A program made the translations under genes and the position numbers. The notes beneath the pieces were generated by a model. That model was not told where the DNA came from. It saw nothing but the letters and a program-made list of their open reading frames with translations, and searched no databases. Shown here piece after piece: positions 33,011 through 41,100 of a stretch of DNA of 64,000 nucleotides (position 1 is its first letter; the number at the start of each line of letters is the position of its first letter). The stretch is taken from the NCBI RefSeq assembly GCF_003369835.1, contig NZ_QPMJ01000002.1, forward strand, positions 1,488,001-1,552,000, given 5' to 3'. This stretch comes from Halorussus rarus. GTDB lineage: Archaea; Halobacteriota; Halobacteria; Halobacteriales; Haladaptataceae.

Positions 33011-34543
33011 ATGACCAACGACGATGCGGGGAACGTCGTGTTCGTGGTCATGGACACGGTTCGCAAGAGCCACCTCTCCGTCTATGGCTACGACAGACCG
33101 ACGACGCCGGGCCTGGAGCGGTTCGCCGAGGAGGCGGCCGTCTTCGAGCAGGCGGTCGCCCCCGCGCCGTGGACGCTGCCGGTTCACGCCTCGCTGTTCA
33201 CCGGGATGTACCCGAGCGAGCACGGCGCGAGCCAGGAGAACCCGTACCTGGAAGGCGCGACGACGCTCGCCGAAACCCTCTCGGACGCGGGCTACGAGAC
33301 GGCCTGCTACTCGTCGAACGCCTGGATCACGCCCTACACCCACCTCACCGACGGCTTCGACGACCAGGACAACTTCTTCGAGGTGATGCCCGGCGAGTTC
33401 CTGTCGGGCCCGCTGGCGAAGGCCTGGAAGACGATGAACGACAACGAGACGCTCCGGAAGGCCGCCGACTGGCTGGTGTCGGTCGGCAACAAGATCCACG
33501 AGTACACCGCCTCCGGCGAGGGCGCCGACTCCAAGACCCCGGAGGTCATCGACCGGACCATCGAGTTCATCGACGACGCCGACGACGACTACTTCGCGTT
33601 CATCAACCTGATGGACGCCCACCTGCCGTACCACCCGCCCGAGGAGTACAAGGAGGAGTTCGCGCCCGGCGTCGACTCCACCAAGGTCTGCCAGAACTCC
33701 AAGGAGTACAACTGCGGCGCCCGGGACATCTCCGACGACGAGTGGGAGGCCATCGAAGGACTCTACGACGCCGAGATCCGCCACATCGACTACCAGCTCG
33801 CGCGGCTGTTCTCGTGGATGGAGCAGAACGACGAGTGGGACGACACCATGGTCGTCGTCTGCGCCGACCACGGCGAACTCCACGGCGAGCACGACCTCTA
33901 CGGCCACGAGTTCTGCATCTACGACCCGCTGGTCAACGTCCCCCTGCTGGTCAAGCACCCCGAGATGGAGACCGACCGGCGCGACGACCAGCAGGTCGAA
34001 CTGCTCGACCTCTACCACACCGTCCTCGACCACGCCGGCGTCGACGCCAGCCGGGCGACCGTCCCGCTCGACCGGACCCGGTCGCTGCTGTCGGCCGACT
34101 ACCGGGACTTCGCGGAGAGCGGCGCGTCGGGCGCCTCGAAGTCGCCCGGGAGTCACCCGGGCGACGGCGACTACGCCTTCGTGGAGTACTACCGGCCGGT
34201 GGTGGAGCTCAAGCAGTTAGAGGAGAAGGCCAGCGACGCCGGCATCGAACTCGACCGCGACTCGCGGTTCTACTCCCGGATGCGGGCCGCCCGCCGCCCC
34301 GACGCCAAGTACATCCGCAACGAGCGCATCGCCGACGAGTTCTACCACCTCGACGTCGACCCCGGGGAGACCGACAACGCCCGCGGCGAGGGGAGCGACG
34401 AGGAGCTCGAGCTCGAGGGCGCGCTCTCGGAGTTCGAGGAGAGCGTCGGCGGCGAGTGGAAGGAGGTCGAGGACGAGGACGTGCTCGACGACATGAGCGA
34501 CGACGCGAAGGACCGCCTGCAGGACCTCGGCTACATCGACTGA
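33011..34543 (+). CDS. Sulfatase/alkaline-phosphatase superfamily enzyme
   Basis: A 510-residue soluble protein. The fold is clear: VVFVVMDTVRKSHLSVYGYD (first metal Asp), TLPVHASLFTGMYPSEHGAS, the INLMDAHLPYHPPEEY region, VVVCADHGELHGEHDLYGHE (second metal site) and a C-terminal YIRNERIADEFYHLDVDPGE. The nucleophile position has Thr in T-L-P-V-H instead of the C/S-x-P-x-R sulfatase signature, so formylglycine cannot form. This favours a phosphoglycerol-transferase/LtaS-like or phosphodiesterase activity over a sulfatase. A low-complexity loop (about residues 371-389, GASGASKSPGSHPGDGD) is inserted late. No signal peptide: cytoplasmic or unusual export. Confidence 0.86.
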   Translation: MTNDDAGNVVFVVMDTVRKSHLSVYGYDRPTTPGLERFAEEAAVFEQAVAPAPWTLPVHASLFTGMYPSEHGASQENPYLEGATTLAETLSDAGYETACYSSNAWITPYTHLTDGFDDQDNFFEVMPGEFLSGPLAKAWKTMNDNETLRKAADWLVSVGNKIHEYTASGEGADSKTPEVIDRTIEFIDDADDDYFAFINLMDAHLPYHPPEEYKEEFAPGVDSTKVCQNSKEYNCGARDISDDEWEAIEGLYDAEIRHIDYQLARLFSWMEQNDEWDDTMVVVCADHGELHGEHDLYGHEFCIYDPLVNVPLLVKHPEMETDRRDDQQVELLDLYHTVLDHAGVDASRATVPLDRTRSLLSADYRDFAESGASGASKSPGSHPGDGDYAFVEYYRPVVELKQLEEKASDAGIELDRDSRFYSRMRAARRPDAKYIRNERIADEFYHLDVDPGETDNARGEGSDEELELEGALSEFEESVGGEWKEVEDEDVLDDMSDDAKDRLQDLGYID

Positions 34544-34629
34544 CGAAGCGAGGCCTCCCGATCGATTTCGCCGGCCGGAGAACGCGAACGGCCCTCTCCC
34601 TTCTCACACCGAGCTGATTCTCACACCGT

Positions 34630-35655
34630 TCACACCGAGTCGACGCCGACCAGGCTCACGACCCCGCCGCCGATGGCGATGGGGACCCAGTAGATCGCGC
34701 CCCGGAAGATGATGACAGCCGCGAGGGCGGTCTCCCAGCCGATCCCGATGCCGGGGAGGCTGGACAGCAGTCCGACCAGCACCGCCTCGATGCCGCCCGC
34801 GCCGCCGGGGAGCGGCGTCACCCCGGCGATGGCGCCCACCGGGACGACGAACAGGAGGACCGGGAACGGGATGGGCGAGCCGATGGCCGCGAACGCCAGC
34901 CACAGCGCGACCATCTGGCACACCCACCCCGCCGTCGAGGCGGCGAGCGCGAGGGTCAGGCCGCGCCGGTTCGTCGCCACGCGCTCGATCGAGTCGAAGA
35001 ACTCGCCGACCCGCGTCTCGAGGGTCTCGCGGCTGAGCGACACGTCGACGGGGGCGACCCGCGTGACGAACCGGAGCACCGGGGCGAGCACCCGCGCGAT
35101 GGCCCGACGGAGTCGCCCCCGGTTCCGCCAGCCGAAGAACCCCGCGAACGGGACGGCGACCGAGAGCACGACGATGGCCGCCGTCGCGAGCCGGAGGCGG
35201 CGACCGAACGTCGTCTGAGTCGCGTAGAACCCCGCGCCGCCGAGCGCGAGCACGATGGACGGGACGAAGTTGAGCGAGTCGACGCTCGCGATGGCCGCCA
35301 GGCCGCGCTCGTACTCGGTGTCCGCCACCTTCGAGATGAGCAGCGCCGTCACCGGCTCGCCGCCCGCCTGCCCGAAGGGCGTGATGTTGTTCGAGAACAT
35401 CGCGCCGTTCAGGATGAAGAAGGACTTGACGAACGACACGTCGACGCCGAGCACGTCAAGGACCGTCCGGAGGCCGAACCCCCACGCGCCGAGCCAACCG
35501 AGCGTGACCAGCACCATGAGCGCGACGGTCTCGCCGTCGGCCCGGCGGAGCTCCCGGACGAACTCCTCGATGCCGACGAAGTACAGCAGCAGGCCGAGAA
35601 CCGCGAACGTCCCGAGAAACCCGATAATCGTGGTCCGCAGCTGCGCCCCGTTCAT
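34630..35655 (-). CDS. YbhN/AglD-like flippase-domain membrane protein
   Basis: A 341-residue membrane protein of the lysylphosphatidylglycerol synthase transmembrane (UPF0104) family, with about eight helices. The conserved block LNGAMFSNNITPFGQAGGEP is present, as is the C-terminal GVTPLPGGAGGIEAVLVGLL. Homologues without a glycosyltransferase domain are linked to lipid or polyprenol transfer; AglD of Haloferax has this domain behind a glycosyltransferase. Here only the membrane part exists. It ends about 90 bases from the convergent sulfatase-like gene. Substrate unknown. Confidence 0.88.
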   Translation of the reverse strand: MNGAQLRTTIIGFLGTFAVLGLLLYFVGIEEFVRELRRADGETVALMVLVTLGWLGAWGFGLRTVLDVLGVDVSFVKSFFILNGAMFSNNITPFGQAGGEPVTALLISKVADTEYERGLAAIASVDSLNFVPSIVLALGGAGFYATQTTFGRRLRLATAAIVVLSVAVPFAGFFGWRNRGRLRRAIARVLAPVLRFVTRVAPVDVSLSRETLETRVGEFFDSIERVATNRRGLTLALAASTAGWVCQMVALWLAFAAIGSPIPFPVLLFVVPVGAIAGVTPLPGGAGGIEAVLVGLLSSLPGIGIGWETALAAVIIFRGAIYWVPIAIGGGVVSLVGVDSV

Positions 35656-35931
35656 GGCCGTTGCTTGCCGTCTGCACTAATCAGTATGTCGAAACCGCCA
35701 CTCGGGGCTCCGGGACGGAACGGGAGACGCGTCGGCATGGGTTCTCGCCTAAGAGGGCGTCGGCGGAGCAGTTCAATCCTGTGGGCGGTCCGCGCCTCAC
35801 AGGCCGGCTTAGAATCGTTAAGGCGCGGTTGACCGCCGCTCTACGATTCGACACGAGCGGAAGATGGGCTTTCTCCGGGGGCTTGCCACAGCAAGGGCAC
35901 GCTATTTCCCCGTGGAGCGACTATCGAACGT

Positions 35932-36126
35932 ATGGCGAACTTCAACGCGGACTCGGCGAACAAGCTCAGCATGGTCTCGACGCTGGTCGACGCGGCGATG
36001 GCCTTCGCCCGCGGCCGACCCAAGAGCGGACTCCTGCTGGTGGGCGCCGCGGCGCTGTCCTCGCGCGTCCCCGGCCTCGGCACCGCGACGTCGCTGCTGC
36101 TGCGTCTGGTCCGGCGGTTCCGGTAA
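35932..36126 (+). CDS. Small 64-residue hydrophobic protein
   Basis: The chain has a polar start (MANFNADSANKLSMVSTLVD), a basic patch (ARGRPKSG), a Leu/Val/Ala stretch that could cross the membrane (LLLVGAAALSSRVPG) and an Arg-rich end (LRLVRRFR). Make-up and codon use fit a real haloarchaeal gene, but no family is recognised. An A-rich stretch is missing upstream, so the promoter is unclear. The 276 bases before it hold only a hairpin (around 35787-35812) and no gene. Confidence 0.55.
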   Translation: MANFNADSANKLSMVSTLVDAAMAFARGRPKSGLLLVGAAALSSRVPGLGTATSLLLRLVRRFR

Positions 36127-36190
36127 TCCGCCTCGCGGTCCAGGCTCGCTATTTTTGGTGAGAAGCTAGGAGATGTAACAGAGCGGTCGC

Positions 36191-37150
36191 TCAGTCCCGC
36201 GGGTCGCCATCGACGTGGCCGTCCTCCCAGGCGCGGAGGAGATTCCGGAGCGTCCGGTTGACCGGGACCGGAACGTCGCGGTCGCCGGCGGGCCCGTCGT
36301 CGGCGTCGCGCGTGCCGGCGGCCGCGTTCGCGTCCGCCCGGGCGACGACGTACCCGTTGATGGCCTCGACCTCGGTCCGGCGGCCGGCCGCGACGTCCCG
36401 GCGCATCGACGACTCGTTGGCGGCGGTGGCTTCGGCGACGAGCTCGGCGGCCCGCACCGCCTCGTCGCCGCCCAACTCGACGCCCTCGGCCCGGGCGACT
36501 CCGGCAGTCTCGCGAGCGGCCTCGGCGGCCACCTCGCGGGCCGGTCCGTCGAGCAGCGCGCCGTTCTCCACGCGGGCCAGCGCGGTGGTCGCGTTGATTC
36601 CCGCGTTGACCGCGAGCTTCTCCCAGAGGCGGCGGGGCATGTCGTCGGCGACGGTCGTCTGGATGCCCGCGGTGGAGAAGGCTCGGCCGACACGGTCGGC
36701 CGCTTCCGAGGCGCCGCCCTCTCGCGGTCCGAGGACGACCTCGCCCCGGCCGGTGCACTCGACCAGACCGGGCTCCCGGAGCACCGCGCCGTAGGTCGCG
36801 GTGCCGGCGAGAATCGGGCAGTCGAGGCGCTCGGCGAGCGCCTCCTCGTTGCCCATCCCGTTCTGGAGCGAGAGCGCGGCGTCGAACGCGCCGGTCGAGA
36901 GCGTCCGGGCCGCCGCGTCGGTGTCGAAGGCCTTGACCGTCACCACCGCGAGGTCGGCCGCGAGCCCGGTCCCGTCGGTGGTCGCGTCGGGACGCACCGT
37001 GAAGTCGTACTCCCCGCCGACGCGCAGGCCCGACTCCCGGACCGTCCCGACGTGGGGGTCGCGGCCGACCAGCGTGACCGCGTGCTCGCGGGCGAGCAGG
37101 CCCCCGACGAGGCTCCCGAGGCTCCCCGCGCCGAACACGACGACGTCCAT
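36191..37150 (-). CDS. Ketopantoate reductase-like protein (PanE/ApbA)
   Basis: A 319-residue NADPH enzyme family: Rossmann start MDVVVFGAGSLGSLVGGLLA, the ketopantoate segment VTVKAFDTDAAART, SLQNGMGNEEAL, GTATYGAVLREPGLVECTGRG, the catalytic Lys in LWEKLAVNAGINATTALARV and a final SMRRDVAAGRRTEVEAINGY. It would reduce 2-dehydropantoate in coenzyme A synthesis, as in archaea generally. The closing part has an acidic, Ala/Asp-rich insert (GTRDADDGPAG). Start 37150 is the Rossmann Met; a much longer frame upstream crosses structured repeats and is not used. Confidence 0.88.
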   Translation of the reverse strand: MDVVVFGAGSLGSLVGGLLAREHAVTLVGRDPHVGTVRESGLRVGGEYDFTVRPDATTDGTGLAADLAVVTVKAFDTDAAARTLSTGAFDAALSLQNGMGNEEALAERLDCPILAGTATYGAVLREPGLVECTGRGEVVLGPREGGASEAADRVGRAFSTAGIQTTVADDMPRRLWEKLAVNAGINATTALARVENGALLDGPAREVAAEAARETAGVARAEGVELGGDEAVRAAELVAEATAANESSMRRDVAAGRRTEVEAINGYVVARADANAAAGTRDADDGPAGDRDVPVPVNRTLRNLLRAWEDGHVDGDPRD

Positions 37151-37250
37151 GTCCGCACGGTGGAACCGCGGGTAGAAAAATCGGTGCGTCTCGTCGGCGA
37201 GCGGAGAAGGTGGATCATCCGCCTCGGCGCGTACGGTGAATCGTCCGATA

Positions 37251-37378
37251 CCGGCGCGCACTGGCGCGGCCTCTGTGCCGCGCCATCTCCGTGCGAGGGA
37301 CGAGCATCGCAGCGAACGCAGTGAGCGAGAAGCGCAGGAGGTTGGGGAGGTGTGAGGTCTGCGGTGCGGTGTTTGGGT
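37251..37378 (+). repeat. Structured repeat B, third copy
   Basis: Begins CCGGCGCGCACTGGCGCGGC, one base different from the outer ends of the kptA-flanking copies, followed by the same GGCGCGGC-loop-GCCGCGCC hairpin and a GCGAGGGACGAGCATCGCAG block that matches the right-hand copy. It lacks the CAGTAGCTAGCTC inner end. It runs straight into repeat A. There is no gene in this 461-base gap. Confidence 0.75.
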
Positions 37379-37380
37379 GG

Positions 37381-37500
37381 GTGAAAGGGGCCGGCCGGTC
37401 GCGCCCGAAGGGCTTGGTCGCTTGCGCGACCACTCTCCGACGCAACCACGTCCGTCGGAGATGTTGCGCAACGACCGCGACCGGCCGGGGGCTTTCGAGG
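37381..37500 (+). repeat. Structured repeat A, copy 1
   Basis: Ends GTGAAAGGGG and GGGGGCTTTCGAG frame a long stem: CCGGCCGGTCGCG (37391-37403) pairs perfectly with CGCGACCGGCCGG (37476-37488), and GAAAG pairs with CTTTC. Inside are two smaller hairpins, GGTCGC/GCGACC (37416-37431) and CTCCGACG/CGTCGGAG (37435-37460), then the palindrome GTTGCGCAAC. A second copy with the same ends is at 62011-62135. Confidence 0.8.
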
Positions 37501-37611
37501 CGTTCGTCACTACGATGGTCGTGATACTGGCCGAGTCAATCGCGAGGGAGTACGAGTCGATAGCAAAAACGTCCGCCGTGCAAATTCCACACCCGGAAGG
37601 AAAGCGTGCGC

Positions 37612-37953
37612 CTAGTCCTCGGTCCAGTACATCAGCGCTTCCTTGGACTCGCCGCAGTTCGGGCACTCGTCCGGGATGCCCTCGTCGATCTCGCCCATCT
37701 CGCCGCACTCGGTGCAGCGCCACATCAGTTCGCCCTCGCCGAACTCGTGGCCGGCCCGCGAGTGCTCGACGCTCAGGCTCTCGACGCCCGAGCGCGTCGA
37801 GACGAAGAACCCGCCCTTCTCGAGGCCCCGAATCCGGCCGAGTTCGTTGCCCTCGTCGTCGTACACCGTCTCGCCGAAGTCGACCTCGCGGGTCATCGCC
37901 TCGGCCTCCGTGTCGCCGTCGTCCTCCACCGGTTGCTCTCCGTGACCACTCAT
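37612..37953 (-). CDS. Rubredoxin-like zinc-ribbon protein (DUF7130-like)
   Basis: A 113-residue protein. An N-terminal half resembles a small beta domain (TREVDFGETVYDDEGNELGR, then GGFFVSTRSGVESLSVEHSR). The C-terminal 35 residues hold two CxxC pairs (WRCTECGEMGEIDEGIPDEC, then PNCG) spaced as in rubredoxin-like metal sites, ending ALMYWTED. It probably binds zinc or iron. The family appears to match the haloarchaeal DUF7130 group, a tentative label. It ends next to repeat A/B and is followed, past a gap with repeat C, by polC upstream. Confidence 0.8.
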   Translation of the reverse strand: MSGHGEQPVEDDGDTEAEAMTREVDFGETVYDDEGNELGRIRGLEKGGFFVSTRSGVESLSVEHSRAGHEFGEGELMWRCTECGEMGEIDEGIPDECPNCGESKEALMYWTED

Positions 37954-38034
37954 ACCAGACCGTACGCCGTCGTGCGTGATAAAGCCCGTCGCCGATTTGA
38001 AGGTGGGCGAGTGCGGAACGGGCCACGTCAGTAG

Positions 38035-38168
38035 TTCCACCGCGAGCGAACGCAGTGAGCGAGCGGGCCAAGGAACCCTCGAAGGAGCGAAGCGACTGAG
38101 GGGGTGACGCAGGCTTTTCATGAACGTTTTGCAAGGGAGCGCCGCCTGGGGCGCTCCCGCAGCAAAAG
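38035..38168 (-). repeat. Dispersed structured repeat C, copy 2 (3' side of polC)
   Basis: Starts three to eight bases after the polC stop. Shared with the block behind cmi4: CCAAGGAACCCTCGAAGG (38068-38085), GCGAAGCGACTGAGGGGG, TGACGC and TTTTGCAAG (38127-38135), then AAAAGGT. The terminal stem is GGGAGCGCC/GGCGCTCCC (38135-38158), a different sequence from copy 1 but with the loop of six bases at the same offset. The distal part carries GCGAGCGAACGCAGTGAGCG. Confidence 0.75.
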
Positions 38169-38171
38169 GTT

Positions 38172-41100
38172 CTACATGAAGTCCGCGATGCTGCCCTGCT
38201 TGTTCTTGTCGTTCTCGAAGATGCTCTCCAGCCGGGTGTCCATGATCTCGAGGCGCTGCTTGGTGTACTCCCGGCAGTCGTACTTCTCGGCCACCTGGAT
38301 GGCGGTCTCCATGTACTTGTTCACCGACCCCTGGTGGACCGTGAGGTTGACCCTGCCGCCGCACTCCCGGCACTCGCCGGTCAGGGGCATCCGGCGGTAC
38401 TTCTCGCCGCAGTCGAGACACCGGGTCTCCTGCCGCGAGAAGGCGCGGAGATTGCCGATGAGGTCGGGCAGGAAGTGGTACTCGATGACCCGCTCGGCCA
38501 CGTCGGTCTCGTCGACCGACCGGAGCTTCCGGGCGAGCTCGAGCTGGGCGTCCATCTTGTCCATCATCGAGCCGAGGGTCTTGTACGCCGAGAGGTCCGG
38601 ACCGAGCGCGATGTCGGCGGTGTCGTGGCTGTGGTGGAAGTCGGTGTACTCGCGGTCGGTTCCCAGGTTCTCCTCGGCGATGGTCATTACGTCCTCGACC
38701 TCGCCGGGGTCGGCCATCTCGCGGGTCGCCTCGTAGAACTCCAGGGGGTACTCCCGGACGATGTCCATGTTGTGGGCCTCGTCGTCGATCTCCGAGGGGT
38801 CGATGCGCGAGGACATCACCAGCGGCGCGTCCATCTGTCCACCCCGCTTGTCGGGCAGGAACTCTTTGCTGAAGTTGAGCAGGCCGTCCATCAGGAGCAT
38901 TACGCAATCCTCGTCTCCGTCGCAGTTTGCGGTGTAGAGGCCGTTCGCTACCAGCGAGTGGGTGTCCGCGACCGTAATTGAATAGGTGTGTTCCGTGTCG
39001 CTTTGGACGATTTCGACGGATGCAACCTCGTCTGGTTCGACCGCACCACCGTCAGCGACTACCTCCGAAGCGGCGGAGGTGTCGGTCGTTGCTGGAAGGT
39101 TCGGTTGCGCAGGAAGTTCGTCCCCGGGGCCGACCTCGTGGGAATTGACGCGCTCGACACCGTCACCGTTCCAGACGAGAACGGGGTGGTCCGGAGTAAC
39201 CGTAATCTCCCGGCCACTCCGAGTCTCGATCTCCACGAGGTGCTCGGGCGCGGGATGCTTCGAGACAGCCTCGACCGGCTTCTGAACGACATCACCGTCT
39301 TCGTCTACCGAGGGGACCCACACGTCTCCGTCCAACTCCTCGACCAATGCGCCGAAGTCGTCCTCGCGCGGGTCCTTCAGCCGGTCTTCGACCAACGACC
39401 GAATCTCGTCGTAATGCCAGTCACCGGACTCGTCTTCGTACCAGACCTTCGTCTCGGGGTGGAAGCAATTCCGGCGTTTCGCGGCGTGAAAGTACGGATG
39501 CGCGTATCCCACGGCCGCCGAGGTGAATCCGACGATGCGGCCCACCACTGCAGCGGAGGTGTGAGGCGCCATCCCGAAGACGAGTTCGCCGACGAGTTCG
39601 TCGCGCTCGTCCACCTCGTAGAACGGCTCCAGCCCGTAGTACTGCTCCAGCAGGTCGTCGACGAAGTCGGCGGTCTGCAGCAGGTGCTCGGCCGCGCCGT
39701 CCGAGAGCACGATGTCCTGAACCTTGAGCTCGACCAGCTGGTCGTCGTGGCGCAGCGGGTCGCCGTGGACGTCCTCCTCGTAGCCCAGCGACCGGAAGTG
39801 GTCGGCCGACACGTCGAGTTCCGCGGGCCGGACCGACGTCACCGGCAGGTCGGTCATGTCGTACCGGACCGTGCCGTCCTTGAAGGCCGAGACGTCGTGC
39901 TTCGCGCGGAGGACGCCCTTCTCGATGGGTTCGGGCGTCTTGTACGACGACGACAGCCCCTTGACGCCTTTCAGCGTGTCGAAGGCGTTCTCGCGCTCCC
40001 CGACCGACTCCAGGGCCGACCGGAACTCGTCGTTGACGTCGATGGTCCGGTACTCGACCGAGGAGGCCTCGACCTCGCAGCGGTCGCAGACCGCACGGCC
40101 CGACTCGTCGAGTTCGACCACCTGGTCGCAGTCGGGACACGTGAAGTGGGCGAAGGTGTTGCCGCCGCACTCGGGGCACTCGGCCTTGAAGGTGTGTTCG
40201 CCGCAGTCCTCGCACTCCCGGCGGCCGACCTGGGCCTCGACCAGGCCGGGCGTGCTCTCCATGTCGGGCGCGTGTTTCGCGGCCGCCGCCACGTCGCGCT
40301 GGCTGCCGCCGGCCTCGCCGATGGGGAAGAGGGTGTGGACCGCCGGCGAGAGCTCGCGCTCCTCGGACTTCTCCGGGCGACCCATCCGGTTGCCGATGCG
40401 GGTCGGCGCGCGCTCCCGGACCTCGAACGGGGCGACCTCGTTGACCGCGCGGACCGCGTTGTCGCCGTCCGCGTCCTCGCCCCAGTTGCGGGCCTCCGGC
40501 GAGAGGTCGTCCCACGTCCGCTCCAGGTCGCCGGTCTCGTCGTCCACCTCGACGCCTAGGGAGCGCGCGAGGGGTCGCCATTCGGGGATTCGAATGGTTT
40601 CGTCCCCCTGTTCGTGGGGGACGAGGATGCATTCGAGCGCGGTCCGGACGGCCTCCTCGGTGAACTCGATCACCAACTCGCCGTCGACCAGTTCCCCGAC
40701 CGCGACTGCGTCGGCGAGCGCCTCGAACTGTGCGACGGTCAGGTCGTGCCAGAGGTAGGTGTACTTCGGGTGGAGCGGGCAGTCGTACTCGGTCGCCCAC
40801 GTCAGCGCCTCGGCGGGGGACGGGTCCGAGAGGTCGACGCTGGGCGAGTCGCGCAGCGCCTGCACCTCGGCGCCGGCGTCCTCGAACTCCTTGACCCACC
40901 ACTCGACGGTGTAGGAGGCGGGCGCCAGCGGATGGTTGTTCTCGACGAACTCGCCGTAGTTGACCAGGTACTCCCCGAGGTCCAGGATCTTCTCGACCCC
41001 GTTGCGGAGTTCGAGCGCCTCGTCGGGGTCGTCGATGCGCCGGACGTCGCCGTTCGCCAGCCGGACGGTCGGCCCCTCGATGGAGTCGACCGGCACCACG

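Noticed and set aside
35770-35815. AGTTCAATCCT resembling a tRNA T-loop
   Set aside because: No acceptor stem, anticodon arm or D-loop can be fitted around it; it is part of a simple hairpin.
37215-38134. Long upstream extension of the panE-like frame and short frames within the repeats
   Set aside because: They cross repeats A and B and the rubredoxin-like gene. The Rossmann motif starts at 37150, which is taken as the true start.
38925-39467. A homing endonuclease inside the PolD intein
   Set aside because: Only about 70 residues separate blocks B and F and no LAGLIDADG or HNH motif is visible.
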